Assembly: GCA_021773015.1 (NCBI GenBank)
Contig: JAJFKW010000004.1
Coordinates: 372,001 to 436,000 of the forward strand
Direction: 5' to 3'
Source of the DNA: Woeseia sp.
GTDB taxonomy: Bacteria > Pseudomonadota > Gammaproteobacteria > Steroidobacterales > Woeseiaceae
Length of the DNA: 64,000 bases
Position 1 is the stretch's first letter. Each line of letters opens with the position of its first letter. Shown piece after piece: positions 46,124 through 55,096 of the stretch. The notes beneath the pieces are model-generated. The model did not search any database, had not been told where the DNA came from, and saw nothing but the letters and a program-made list of their open reading frames with translations. The position numbers and the translations under genes are program-made.

Positions 46124-47011
46124 ATGCCACATTCCGCATTATTCCAGTCCAATGTTCCGGGTTACGATTTAGTCGCCAGGGGTAAGGTACGCGACATTTA
46201 CGAAATTGACAGTCAGCGGTTGCTCATAGTGACCACGGATCGACTATCCGCATTCGACGTCGTTCTACCGGATCCTATTCCTGGAAAGGGCGAGGTTCTC
46301 ACGCAACTATCGAATTTCTGGTTCGATATGGTGGTCGACATCGTTCCAAATCACCTGACAAACGAAAGCATCGAATCGCTCAATTTGGACGCAACATTGT
46401 TGGAGACAATCGCGCGACAATGCATCATCGTAAAACGACTTCACCCACTGCCGATTGAGGCGGTAGTACGCGGCTACTTGATCGGCTCGGGCTGGCGCGA
46501 CTACCTACAGTCCGGCAACGTCTGTGGAATCAACTTACCTGACGATCTGCGTCAAGGCGCAAAATTGCAGACGCCGATTTTCACTCCGGCATCGAAAGCG
46601 ACCGCTGGCGAGCATGATGAGAACATTAGCATGTCGCAGACGGAAGACTTGGTGGGCGAGGAATTGGCGAGTCGAGTACGCGAAATTTCCCTGGAGATAT
46701 ATCAACGGGCGGCGGAGTACGCATTTAAGCGTGGAATCATCATCGCTGATTGCAAATTCGAATTCGGTCTCGACGATGAAGGGGACCTATATATAATCGA
46801 CGAGATTTTGACGCCGGACTCGTCACGATTTTGGTCAGCCGCAAACTATAGAGTCGGTATTAGTCCACCCAGCTTCGACAAACAATTCGTACGTGATTAT
46901 CTGGAGACCCTCGATTGGGACAAAACGAATCCAGGGCCCGCGTTACCCGCTGCAATACTAAAACAGACGGGCGATAAGTATCGTGATGCACTGAGAATCT
47001 TGACGAAGTAA
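46124..47011 (+). CDS. purC: phosphoribosylaminoimidazole-succinocarboxamide synthase PurC
   Basis: Adds aspartate to CAIR in purine synthesis. It has GKVRDIYEIDSQRLLIVTTD, RLSAFDVVLPDPIPGKGEVL, RGYLIGSGWRDYLQSGNV and LYIIDEILTPDSSRFW. At 295 residues it belongs to the long form (Saccharomyces-type) rather than the 237-residue E. coli form. The purE-purK pair lies 4.3 kb downstream on the same strand. Confidence 0.95.
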   Translation: MPHSALFQSNVPGYDLVARGKVRDIYEIDSQRLLIVTTDRLSAFDVVLPDPIPGKGEVLTQLSNFWFDMVVDIVPNHLTNESIESLNLDATLLETIARQCIIVKRLHPLPIEAVVRGYLIGSGWRDYLQSGNVCGINLPDDLRQGAKLQTPIFTPASKATAGEHDENISMSQTEDLVGEELASRVREISLEIYQRAAEYAFKRGIIIADCKFEFGLDDEGDLYIIDEILTPDSSRFWSAANYRVGISPPSFDKQFVRDYLETLDWDKTNPGPALPAAILKQTGDKYRDALRILTK

Positions 47012-47029
47012 AACCAGCACACGTTTCTG

Positions 47030-47818
47030 TTACTGCCAACGTATAATAATTTCTCGAAGTGATGACAATCCATCCGTCAACGCGGCGGGTCCTGGTTGCA
47101 AAATGAGCGGTGATTTTATTTCGTGTATTTGCCCTCTCCGGACCGCTGCCACATCACCCCAACCATGGCGTGCGGAAACCCTCTCTGGCCTGAACTTCTT
47201 GCCACACCAAGAACCAATAATGATGTCAGGGTTTCGCGCAACCACTTCGGCCGGATCAGCGATAATCCTATTCTTGCCTAATGACTCACGCGCCAATTCC
47301 GGAAAACAATCATCACCTCCGGCAATTTCGATCAGTTCCGATACCCAGCGTATGCCGCTAATCAACGGGTCGTCCCATTCTTCGAAATAGACGCTCGGTC
47401 GACGCAAGTCCTTGGCTGCATCTGTTAATACATTATCGACCGTTCGCTGAAGTTGACGAACGTATTGCTCGGTTTTCTGCTGTTCACCAATCAGTCCGCC
47501 AAGCTGCCGAATCATGGAATAAATTTCATCGACGGACCGATGATTGAATACATGTACGTTGATACCGTGCCTAATTAACTCGGCTGCGATGCCTGCTTGT
47601 AAATCGGAAAAACCGATGACGAGATCCGGCATCAATTGCAGTATTTTGTCTATTTTCGCGCTGGTGAACGCCGACACTTTCGGTTTTTCTTTGCGCGCAA
47701 TTGCAGGCCTTACTGTGAAACCGGAGATGCCGACGATGCGCCAGTCCTCGCCCAGCGCATACAATACTTCCGTCGATTCTTCGGTCAGACAAATGATGCG
47801 TTCGGGATATTGACTCAT
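47030..47818 (-). CDS. BtuF-like helical-backbone metal/cobalamin-binding protein without signal peptide
   Basis: Class III periplasmic-binding-protein fold (BtuF/FhuD group). It has PERIICLTEESTEVLYALGED at the N-terminus, LQLMPDLVIGFSDLQAGIAA, VVARNPDIIIGSWCGKKF and an EEWDDPLISG segment, typical of 'cobalamin-binding' family members. ATG 47818 gives 262 residues. The upstream extension to 47920 adds 34 residues that also lack a signal peptide, so unlike true ABC receptors it appears cytosolic. No permease or ATPase gene is adjacent. Ligand unknown; cobalamin is inferred from family annotation only. Confidence 0.75.
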   Translation of the reverse strand: MSQYPERIICLTEESTEVLYALGEDWRIVGISGFTVRPAIARKEKPKVSAFTSAKIDKILQLMPDLVIGFSDLQAGIAAELIRHGINVHVFNHRSVDEIYSMIRQLGGLIGEQQKTEQYVRQLQRTVDNVLTDAAKDLRRPSVYFEEWDDPLISGIRWVSELIEIAGGDDCFPELARESLGKNRIIADPAEVVARNPDIIIGSWCGKKFRPERVSARHGWGDVAAVRRGQIHEIKSPLILQPGPAALTDGLSSLREIIIRWQ

Positions 47819-47936
47819 GTGGCTTCTGTTCATGTTGTGACGTGGCAGATGCTCACCGATATGCCGCCTAATGTACAATGCGCCGGTCGATCCGCAAATA
47901 AGGTAGCAAAAAGCCTCCAAGGAGCCTGATTAAACA

Positions 47937-49247
47937 ATGATCAACATCCAACAGAAGATCGAAGAGATTGTGTGGAGCGACTATTTCGAGAGTTTCGGAA
48001 CTGCCGGCAAGATTCTTCGAAGAATTCTGCGTTACCTCTACGGATTGTTGCGGGACATTTTCTCCGGCGAATTAACGCTGCGCGCGATGAGTTTGGTATT
48101 TACGACGTTACTTTCCATCGTCCCGTTGTTGGCGTTCAGCTTTGCCATATTGAAGGGTTTCGACGTATTCGATGAGCTGGAACCCCATCTATCAGGTGTC
48201 TTGGCACCGCTCGGCGACGAAAGTGGCAAACTCACGGAGTTAATTCTAGGCTTTGTTAACAACGTTAGAGGCGGTGTGTTAGGCGGCGTCAGCAGCATCA
48301 TCTTACTTTGGACCGTGTTATCTACCATTCAAAAAGTCGAGGCAAGTTTCAACTACGTTTGGTATGTTTCAAAACCGCGTAGCATCGCGCGGCGCTTCTC
48401 AGAATATTTAGTCGTGCTTGTTGTCGGCCCGGTCTTGATGGTCTCGGCCATAACGATCATTGGCTCGATGGGTAGCAACACCGTTGTTCAATATCTTAGC
48501 GACCTACCTGGCGTTGGAACACTTCTTGTGATCGCCGGAAAATTCGTGCCTTTCTTACTTATCAGCGGCTTTTTTACCTTCTTGTACATGTTTATGCCGA
48601 ATACCAAGGTAAAACTCGGCTCCGCATTGGTTGGCGGCTTGGGCGGCGGTGTATTGTGGGCTGCGATGGCCATAATATTTACGACTTTTGTTGTAACGGC
48701 TACACGAATAAACAACATGTACGCGAATTTCGCAGTCGCTATATTTGCTTTGATATGGCTGTATCTGAATTGGCTTGTATTAATCATTGGCGCACAACTC
48801 GCGTTCTATCATCAGAACCCCGCATTTCTGCGCATTGGCCGTCAGGAGCCACGCCTTTCGAACTCAATGCGAGAACGCGTGGCGCTCAACATGATGGCGC
48901 TCATTGGCAGCGCATTTCGTAACGGAAAAACTGGCGTTAGCACTCGCGAAGTCAGCGTCGCGTTGAACATTCCGAGTATTGCGTTGACACCAATCAGTAA
49001 CGCACTTGAGGAAGAAGGCCTGATCATCTCTACTGAAAGCGAGGAAATGGTTCCAGGCCGCGAAATGTCGAGAATAAAACTACGGAAAATACTTGAGGTT
49101 GTGAGGGTCGAAGGCGAGACCGGCTCGTACCGTGACCCAAGTTGGAGCAAAGAAGTTAAAGCGCTCGGCGACCAACTGAATGAAGCACTATCAAGTGTTG
49201 TCGGTGAGAAAACGCTTACAGATCTACTCGACGAACACGACCCCTAG
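47937..49247 (+). CDS. YihY/UPF0761 family inner-membrane protein
   Basis: A 436-residue protein with about six transmembrane helices (between residues 50 and 290). The YihY hallmarks are LTLRAMSLVFTTLLSIVPLL, ILLWTVLSTIQKVEASFNYV and LYLNWLVLIIGAQLAFYHQN. It is followed by a cytosolic tail of about 130 residues resembling a winged helix (GVSTREVSVALNIPSIALTP). Once misannotated as RNase BN. Role not established; envelope function suspected. Divergent from the BtuF-like gene. Confidence 0.88.
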   Translation: MINIQQKIEEIVWSDYFESFGTAGKILRRILRYLYGLLRDIFSGELTLRAMSLVFTTLLSIVPLLAFSFAILKGFDVFDELEPHLSGVLAPLGDESGKLTELILGFVNNVRGGVLGGVSSIILLWTVLSTIQKVEASFNYVWYVSKPRSIARRFSEYLVVLVVGPVLMVSAITIIGSMGSNTVVQYLSDLPGVGTLLVIAGKFVPFLLISGFFTFLYMFMPNTKVKLGSALVGGLGGGVLWAAMAIIFTTFVVTATRINNMYANFAVAIFALIWLYLNWLVLIIGAQLAFYHQNPAFLRIGRQEPRLSNSMRERVALNMMALIGSAFRNGKTGVSTREVSVALNIPSIALTPISNALEEEGLIISTESEEMVPGREMSRIKLRKILEVVRVEGETGSYRDPSWSKEVKALGDQLNEALSSVVGEKTLTDLLDEHDP

Positions 49248-49284
49248 ATTGAGCGGAATTCGCGAATATCGCCTATGGCTTTAT

Positions 49285-50631
49285 TTAAGCTCCGGCAATT
49301 GCCATTTCCTCGACGAGTAGCGACCCACAACGAATTCCGCCGCGCAAATCCTGGTCGTTGCCGATTGCAACAATCCGTGAATACAGATTCTTCAAATTTC
49401 CGGCGATGGTTATTTCATGTACCGGATACTGTATCTCTCCGTTCTCAACCCAAAAGCCGACCGCACCACGTGAGTAGTCGCCAGTAACCCCATTGATGCC
49501 TTGGCCGATTAGCTCGTGGACAAGCAATCCAGTGCCCATCTCGCGCAAAATCTCTGCCTGATCTTCGCGGTTGCCAGGTACTAACAGATTTTGCGCACCG
49601 CCGGCGTTCGCGGTCGATTCGAGGCCGAGGCGACGCGCCGAGTATGAACTGAGCACGTATCCATCGATGACTCCGTCAACGACTAAGTCTCGATCCTCAG
49701 TAGCCACTCCCTCGGAGTCGAACGCCGCACTGGCCATCCCCGATAAAATATGCGGGCGCTCTTGAATGTTGACGAAGCTCGGAAACACAGCCTCGCCCGC
49801 CGCGTCGAGCAGGAATGAGGCACGGCGATACTGTGCGCCTCCCGACAGCGCGGAAACCGCATGGCCGAGAAAGCCCTTTGCTAATTCCGGACAATACAAC
49901 ACGGGCGCGCGCATTGTTTTCAACTTTCGAGCACCCAAGCGACGAACGGTTCTGTCTGCAGCCTCCTTACCAACGCCGACGCCATCCTCCAAATCCTTGG
50001 CATTTCTGGACAGGGAATAATACTGGTCGCGCTGCATATCATCATCGCTTTCGCCCACCACTACGCAGCTTAAACTGTGGCTTGTCCGCGGGAAGCTGGC
50101 GAGAAACCCGTGGGTATTGCCATAGGCCCTAATGCCCGTGTTGGTGGCAACGGTTGCGCCTTCCGAATTGCAAATGCGCTTGTCATAATTTCGCGCCGCG
50201 TTCTCACACTCGATCGCTAAGCGAATCGCTTCTGTCGAATCAATCTCCCATGGATAGGCAAGTTGTAAATCAATGATCTCCGTCGCCATTCTCTCCGCGT
50301 CGGCAAGTCCTGCGTGCTCGTCTGCGGCCGTATACTTTGCGAATGTCATCGCCTTGGTCACCGCCTCGACCAGCGCGGCATCGCTCATATCGGAGGTGCT
50401 GGCGCTGCCCTTGCGTGAATCGACGTAAACAGTGATCCCAATACCACGGTCGTTCGTATACTCGAGATTTTCGACATCGCCGAGCCGCGCGGTAGCGCTC
50501 AGCCCGATGTCGTGATTTGCCGCTGCCTCGGCTTGACTGGCGCCTTGTTTTAGCGCTTCATCCAACAATCTCTGTACATAGATTTCCAAAGAGCTACCGT
50601 CGGCTACAGACGGACTATCGCTTACATTCAT
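49285..50631 (-). CDS. pmbA: metalloprotease PmbA (TldE)
   Basis: Partner of TldD in the heterodimeric protease that unwinds and degrades helical peptides (CcdA antitoxin, microcin B17 precursor in E. coli). ATG 50631 is preceded by AAGGA and gives 448 residues; the frame extends to 50700 without family similarity. Marks: RGIGITVYVDSRKGSASTSD, GTGLLVHELIGQGINGVTGD (the degenerate counterpart of TldD's HEXXXH) and YSRGAVGFWVENGEIQYPVH. Divergent from yjgA; tldD lies 4.4 kb away on the same strand. Confidence 0.93.
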   Translation of the reverse strand: MNVSDSPSVADGSSLEIYVQRLLDEALKQGASQAEAAANHDIGLSATARLGDVENLEYTNDRGIGITVYVDSRKGSASTSDMSDAALVEAVTKAMTFAKYTAADEHAGLADAERMATEIIDLQLAYPWEIDSTEAIRLAIECENAARNYDKRICNSEGATVATNTGIRAYGNTHGFLASFPRTSHSLSCVVVGESDDDMQRDQYYSLSRNAKDLEDGVGVGKEAADRTVRRLGARKLKTMRAPVLYCPELAKGFLGHAVSALSGGAQYRRASFLLDAAGEAVFPSFVNIQERPHILSGMASAAFDSEGVATEDRDLVVDGVIDGYVLSSYSARRLGLESTANAGGAQNLLVPGNREDQAEILREMGTGLLVHELIGQGINGVTGDYSRGAVGFWVENGEIQYPVHEITIAGNLKNLYSRIVAIGNDQDLRGGIRCGSLLVEEMAIAGA

Positions 50632-50725
50632 GCGCAGTGTTTCCTTGATTTTCGACGATCGCTTGTAAGCGATAATTAGCTGCGTGCTAACATCGCACAT
50701 CCGATCACGCTGCGTAGCTTAGCCC

Positions 50726-51229
50726 GTGAATGACCCAAAACCTAGTAAGAGTTCGAGAAAGCGCGAGTACTTGGCGTTGCAGGAACTTGGCGAACAATTG
50801 CTCGCGCTGCGACCGCAGCAGCTTGCAGGCATCGAAACTGACGATGGGCTCATCGAGCAAGTCCTGGAAGCGCAAAAAATTCGCTCGCACAGCGCACTCC
50901 GACGGCAGAAACAGCTGATTGGTAAGACCATGCGGCAGTTAGATCCGGAGCCAATCAGGGCGGCACTCGCAAGAATAGGTAGCAGCGATCAGGCGTCAAA
51001 GGCTATTTTTCGTGAAGCTGAGCAGTGGCGCGACCGAATTTCCGAGGGCGGCTCTGCCGAATTGGAACGATTCAACCGCGAATTAGGCCAACACAATAGC
51101 TTAATGCAGGAACTTGTCGAAGAACTGAACAGTTGCATCAATATCGATCAGCAGCGCCTTGTACGTAGAAAGGTCTTTAAAGAGATACACAGGCTGTTGC
51201 TGGCAAAGATGCAGAAACCTGTCGCGTAA
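50726..51229 (+). CDS. yjgA: ribosome-associated protein YjgA (DarP)
   Basis: A 167-residue helical, charged protein of the YjgA/DUF615 family: SSRKREYLALQELGEQLLAL, AQKIRSHSALRRQKQLIGKT, REAEQWRDRISEGGSAELER and a C-terminal QRLVRRKVFKEIHRLL. DarP aids late 50S subunit assembly. Start GTG at 50726. Divergent from pmbA, the usual neighbour. Confidence 0.92.
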   Translation: MNDPKPSKSSRKREYLALQELGEQLLALRPQQLAGIETDDGLIEQVLEAQKIRSHSALRRQKQLIGKTMRQLDPEPIRAALARIGSSDQASKAIFREAEQWRDRISEGGSAELERFNRELGQHNSLMQELVEELNSCINIDQQRLVRRKVFKEIHRLLLAKMQKPVA

Positions 51230-51302
51230 AGATACAATAGTCGATCTCTGATCGTTAACACATTAATGGCAACGACACCGTCGGTCTGGTTGGATAAATT
51301 CA

Positions 51303-51797
51303 ATGATAAGCAAGATAGGCATCATCATGGGCTCTCAATCCGACTGGGCAACCATGCGACATGCAAGCGAAACTCTTGAGGCGCTTGATATAGCCCACGA
51401 CGTTCGCGTGGTTTCCGCTCACCGCACGCCGGATCTACTATTCGATTTCGCGTCTTCCGCGCAAGATCGGGGATTGCAGGTCATAATTGCGGGCGCTGGT
51501 GGCGCCGCACATTTGCCTGGCATGACGGCAGCAAAAACGAACCTGCCGGTCTTGGGTGTCCCCGTGGAGTCCAAAGCGCTCAATGGTATGGATTCCCTAT
51601 TGTCGATCGCGCAGATGCCAGGCGGCATTCCGGTTGGTTGCATGGCGATTGGCAAGGCAGGCGCGATCAACGCGGCACTGATGGCAGCAGCAATTTTGGC
51701 GATACACGATGCGGATGTTGCTGACAACCTCAGAAAATATCGTGCTGCACAGACTGATGGCGTCTTGCACAGCGGCGATCCGCGCGACAACCGCTAA
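51303..51797 (+). CDS. purE: N5-carboxyaminoimidazole ribonucleotide mutase PurE
   Basis: Moves the carboxylate of N5-CAIR to C4 in purine synthesis. Class I PurE pattern: [35 protein letters not shown] (catalytic His), [20 protein letters not shown] and [19 protein letters not shown]. 164 residues. Followed after 14 bases by purK, which supplies its substrate. Confidence 0.96.
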   Translation: MISKIGIIMGSQSDWATMRHASETLEALDIAHDVRVVSAHRTPDLLFDFASSAQDRGLQVIIAGAGGAAHLPGMTAAKTNLPVLGVPVESKALNGMDSLLSIAQMPGGIPVGCMAIGKAGAINAALMAAAILAIHDADVADNLRKYRAAQTDGVLHSGDPRDNR

Positions 51798-51811
51798 GTG
51801 AAGCTAGCAAC

Positions 51812-52894
51812 TTGAAGAAAATCGGCATTATCGGCGCCGGGCAGCTTGGACAGATGCTCGGCTTCGCTGCGCGTGACGTTAGCATCGAATGTATGTTTCT
51901 CGATCCTTCTGAAGATCCGCCGGCAGCTGCTGCCGGACCCGTCATTAGGGCTGAATTTGACGACCAGGCTGCTCTGCAAAAGTTAGCGCAAGCGTGCGAT
52001 GTCATCAGTTACGAATTTGAGAATGTATCGGTCGACTGCCTACGGGCGATCGAAAGTATCTGCCCAGTCGTACCCTCGCCACATGCGCTGGAGAATGCTC
52101 AGGACCGGCTCGCCGAAAAGCGACTTTTCGACTCGCTACAGATTCCGGTCGCCCAGTACGGCAAAGTTGACGATAGCGATGATTTGAAAAAATGCGCCGA
52201 TGTCCTGGGCCTACCACTGGTCGTCAAGACACGCCGATTCGGTTACGACGGCAAAGGCCAAGCAATTCTGCGACAAATAGCCGATGCCGATGCTGTTTTT
52301 GAGTCGCTCGGCGGCGCGCCCCTTATCGCCGAGACGATGGTTCCGTTTCAGTTTGAGGTTTCGGCCATTGGCGCGCGGACAGATGACGGAGAAATTGCGA
52401 GTTACGCATTGACCAAAAACGAACATATCGACGGCATTTTACGGGTCTCCAGAGCGCCATTAGACAACCCACACCTCGAACGCCTTGGCGTCGAATACTT
52501 GACGCGACTTCTAGAGCGCCTTGACTACGTCGGTGTTCTCGCTCTGGAAATGTTCGTCGTCGGCGATAAATTATTGGCGAATGAATTCGCGCCGCGGGTA
52601 CACAATTCGGGCCACTGGACAATCGAAGGTTGCGCCGGCAGCCAGTTCGAAAACCACCTGCGCGCCGTCGCCGGAATGCCTCTGGCCAGTACGGCGACCA
52701 AGGGTTATCCAGGCATGGTCAACATTATCGGCAGCTTACCATCCGATGGGGCGAGCATTTCTGGAACGGGCAGTCAAACCCATATTTACGGCAAACAACC
52801 GCGGCCAGGTCGCAAATTGGGCCATATCACGATCATCGGCGAAACTGCCGAGGCCCGCGACCGCCGGATTCACGATATTAAGCTCACACTTTAG
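51812..52894 (+). CDS. purK: 5-(carboxyamino)imidazole ribonucleotide synthase PurK
   Basis: ATP-grasp enzyme carboxylating AIR to N5-CAIR. The start is TTG at 51812: it gives the canonical IGIIGAGQLGQMLGFAARDV, and an in-frame stop region upstream leaves no ATG. The ATP-grasp core is visible in LPLVVKTRRFGYDGKGQ and ETMVPFQFEVSAIGAR, then LANEFAPRVHNSGHWT. 360 residues. Forms the purE-purK operon. Confidence 0.95.
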   Translation: MKKIGIIGAGQLGQMLGFAARDVSIECMFLDPSEDPPAAAAGPVIRAEFDDQAALQKLAQACDVISYEFENVSVDCLRAIESICPVVPSPHALENAQDRLAEKRLFDSLQIPVAQYGKVDDSDDLKKCADVLGLPLVVKTRRFGYDGKGQAILRQIADADAVFESLGGAPLIAETMVPFQFEVSAIGARTDDGEIASYALTKNEHIDGILRVSRAPLDNPHLERLGVEYLTRLLERLDYVGVLALEMFVVGDKLLANEFAPRVHNSGHWTIEGCAGSQFENHLRAVAGMPLASTATKGYPGMVNIIGSLPSDGASISGTGSQTHIYGKQPRPGRKLGHITIIGETAEARDRRIHDIKLTL

Positions 52895-52980
52895 ACTCAA
52901 CATACTGCGCGCTTTCTATCAAATCGGTTAAACTAGGCGGCGCGGTGAAATTTGGAAAAAAATAAGCCCTCCCATCGTCT

Positions 52981-54213
52981 ATGTCGTATCTGGATCACTT
53001 CAAACTCAACGATCAACCCTTCAGGCTCACACCAGATCCTGACTATGTCTATTGGAGCAAACAGCACGCTAGAGCCAAGGCATATATGGAGTCAACGATC
53101 TGGCTAGCCGACGGCTTCGTCGTCATTACTGGAGAAATCGGTTCTGGCAAGACCACGCTGCTGCAGAGTTTTTTGGGCGAACTTGATGAGGACGTGGTTT
53201 ACGCGGTCGTTTCGCAAACACAGCTTACGCCGACACAGTTTCTGCAGGCAGTATTGACAGAATTCGGATTTAAGCCCTTCAACAAGCGCAAGGTCGAATT
53301 GCTGGATATGCTCAACATGTTTCTGATTGAGCAGTATTCAAATAATAGAAAAGTAGTGCTAATCGTTGATGAGTCACAAAACCTGAGCAAAAAGGTCCTT
53401 GAAGAGATTCGCATGCTGTCGGGCATCGAAACTCACAAAGAGAAAGTCCTGAGAATTATTTTGGCCGGCCAGCCCGAGCTAAAAGACACCTTAAACTCGC
53501 CAAGTCTGAAGCAGTTGATTCAACGGGTCCGGCTTCGCTTCCACATCGGCCCATTGAGTAAGAGGGAGCTTCAGCAGTATATTTCGCATCGACTGAAAGT
53601 GGCCGGTAGAGACGATGACGAGTTATTTTCGGAAGATGCGATTGAAGTTGTGTATCGATTTACAGGTGGCGTACCGCGGCTTATCAATACGCTATGCGAC
53701 ACTGCGCTATTGTGCGTATTTGCTGATCAGCGCGACGTCATTACGTCCGCTGATATCCTCACCGCTGCGGATGAATTGAGCTGGGAAGAGGATGTATCGC
53801 CATCTGGCCAATTCCAAAACGTCGCTGAGATCGCGAGTCGCCTGGGCGAACTCGAATACCTTAGCAAAATCGAAGTTCGGTCCAAAGGCAAAGCAATTCA
53901 AGAATATCAATTTCCAGCCGGTAGAATAATTGCCGGTAGATCGCCGGACAATGAGTTATTCATAAAGAGCAAATTTGTTAGTCGCCACCACGCACAAATA
54001 ACCAGCGACGTGGATGGCTGCATCGTCGAAGATCTGAATAGCACTAACGGAATATTTATCGGTGATAAACGAATCAAGAAGCATCGACTAAGGAATGGCG
54101 ACGTAATCTCTATGGGAGTTCATGAGTTGATTTACACTGATTTGCGAAATCAATATTCAGAGGAAAATGAATTGAGTCCTGACGAATTAGGCGACAGCGA
54201 ATACGGACAATAA
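52981..54213 (+). CDS. ExeA/GspA-like AAA+ ATPase fused to a C-terminal FHA domain
   Basis: A 410-residue protein. Residues 1-270 form an ExeA-type AAA_22 ATPase: HFKLNDQPFRLTPDPDYVYW, Walker A GEIGSGKTTLL (51-61), Walker B VVLIVDESQNL (125-135), the sensor RIILAGQPEL and the arginine finger region QRVRLRFHIGPLS. Residues 315-385 form an FHA domain with its phosphothreonine-binding marks GR (319), SRHHAQI (334) and NSTNGIFIGD (353). No membrane helix and no peptidoglycan-binding domain, unlike classical ExeA. ExeA helps assemble the type II secretin; with FHA a link to Ser/Thr phosphorylation is possible. No secretion or kinase gene is adjacent. Confidence 0.85.
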   Translation: MSYLDHFKLNDQPFRLTPDPDYVYWSKQHARAKAYMESTIWLADGFVVITGEIGSGKTTLLQSFLGELDEDVVYAVVSQTQLTPTQFLQAVLTEFGFKPFNKRKVELLDMLNMFLIEQYSNNRKVVLIVDESQNLSKKVLEEIRMLSGIETHKEKVLRIILAGQPELKDTLNSPSLKQLIQRVRLRFHIGPLSKRELQQYISHRLKVAGRDDDELFSEDAIEVVYRFTGGVPRLINTLCDTALLCVFADQRDVITSADILTAADELSWEEDVSPSGQFQNVAEIASRLGELEYLSKIEVRSKGKAIQEYQFPAGRIIAGRSPDNELFIKSKFVSRHHAQITSDVDGCIVEDLNSTNGIFIGDKRIKKHRLRNGDVISMGVHELIYTDLRNQYSEENELSPDELGDSEYGQ

Positions 54214-54223
54214 CGTTGCATAT

Positions 54224-54442
54224 CTAGTAGCTGTCAGCGTTGCCCGAGCGCCGATCCTGATCTCGGTGATCTCGCCTTTTTAACCACACCACCAAGCCTG
54301 CGACTAAACAAATAAGGCCGACGCCAAAGCACAGCTCCGGCCAATACCAATGATTCAGGTACAGCGACGCGGCAAGAATGATGGTTCCAACCAGCAAATA
54401 GAAATATGGCAAGCTTTCGTAAATCGGCTTGGACACCCACAT
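54224..54442 (-). CDS. small two-helix membrane protein, unknown function
   Basis: 72 residues with two hydrophobic helices (about 14-30 and 38-55, LCFGVGLICLVAGLVVWL) and a charged tail rich in Arg/Asp (KRRDHRDQDRRSG). ATG 54442 is preceded by AGAGGG at a good distance; the frame extends to 54511 without support. I recognise no named family. Convergent with the AAA-FHA gene, ending 10 bases from its stop. Confidence 0.6.
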   Translation of the reverse strand: MWVSKPIYESLPYFYLLVGTIILAASLYLNHWYWPELCFGVGLICLVAGLVVWLKRRDHRDQDRRSGNADSY

Positions 54443-54573
54443 ATTTGTGCCCTCTATATTATTTTCTTCTATTGTCGTTTGGCGACGCGAAATAGTCCAG
54501 CCACTGTACAAAAAGTGCGCAGGTTGTCAAACCCTGCACGCTAGCTTTTATATATCTTGTTGAATTATAAAGA

Positions 54574-54735
54574 CTATTTATTTGAGCTGAATAGGCGAAT
54601 CAACCTCGCCAGCAGGGATTCTGACAAACCATCTACGTCAAGATCCGGTTCTCCCTGGCTGGATCCCTGGCGGAATCCCTGTACGAATTGGCGGCTTGCG
54701 GCATCCATGTCGTGTTCTGTTATTGTATTTTCCAA
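54574..54735 (-). CDS. possible small protein (53 residues)
   Basis: A short frame from TTG 54735 (AGGA eight bases upstream) or from ATG 54708 to TAG at 54574. It encodes an acidic then amphipathic peptide: DMDAASRQFVQGFRQGSSQG, followed by GLSESLLARLIRLFSSNK. It is in the same direction as the small membrane protein gene. No family recognised. The amphipathic C-terminal helix and the ribosome binding site are the only support. Confidence 0.3.
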   Translation of the reverse strand: MENTITEHDMDAASRQFVQGFRQGSSQGEPDLDVDGLSESLLARLIRLFSSNK

Positions 54736-55096
54736 AGCCTTTTTCCTATGTCGTCCGTGCGATAACAGCAGCGTACTATGGACATAATGCGATTGCAGTG
54801 AAGCGAATCACAAAGGCTCAAAAATCTTTGGTGTTATGTTGCATGAAGCCAGCGATTTTCGCACAAATTGGTAGCACGCATATGCGTTTACATTTGCTGC
54901 GATTCACGCAAATGTGTGCGCATCTCAGAATCCACATCGCTCATGAACCCATACGCCAGCGACACACTGATGTTAGTTATTTGCCCCTGAAAAAGTCTTT
55001 CTTTATCCGCAAGCGTAGTTGCACTGGCAAATTCTTTGTGCCGATTTCAAGCTATTCATTATGTCTTTTAATTCCGAAAACTTGATTCAGGGCCGG
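54736..55096. other. non-coding stretch with an extended hairpin
   Basis: These 361 bases between the small ORF and tldD show no convincing gene; a plus-strand frame to 55085 (129 codons) has an atypical composition and antisense overlap. A structured element sits at 54882-54923: ATGCG, a 3-base interior loop, ACATTTGC, a 10-base loop, GCAAATGT, a 3-base interior loop, CGCAT. Just before it is the perfect palindrome ACGCATATGCGT (54876-54887), which overlaps the first arm. The remaining part should hold the promoter of the small ORF and the end of the tldD operon. Confidence 0.5.

Noticed and set aside
54876-54887. ACGCATATGCGT as a possible attachment site or operator
   Set aside because: No integrase, repeat partner or regulator gene is near; reported only as part of the hairpin region.
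54696-55085. 129-codon plus-strand frame before tldD
   Set aside because: No family features, odd composition rich in Cys, His and Arg, no ribosome binding site, and antisense to the small candidate ORF.
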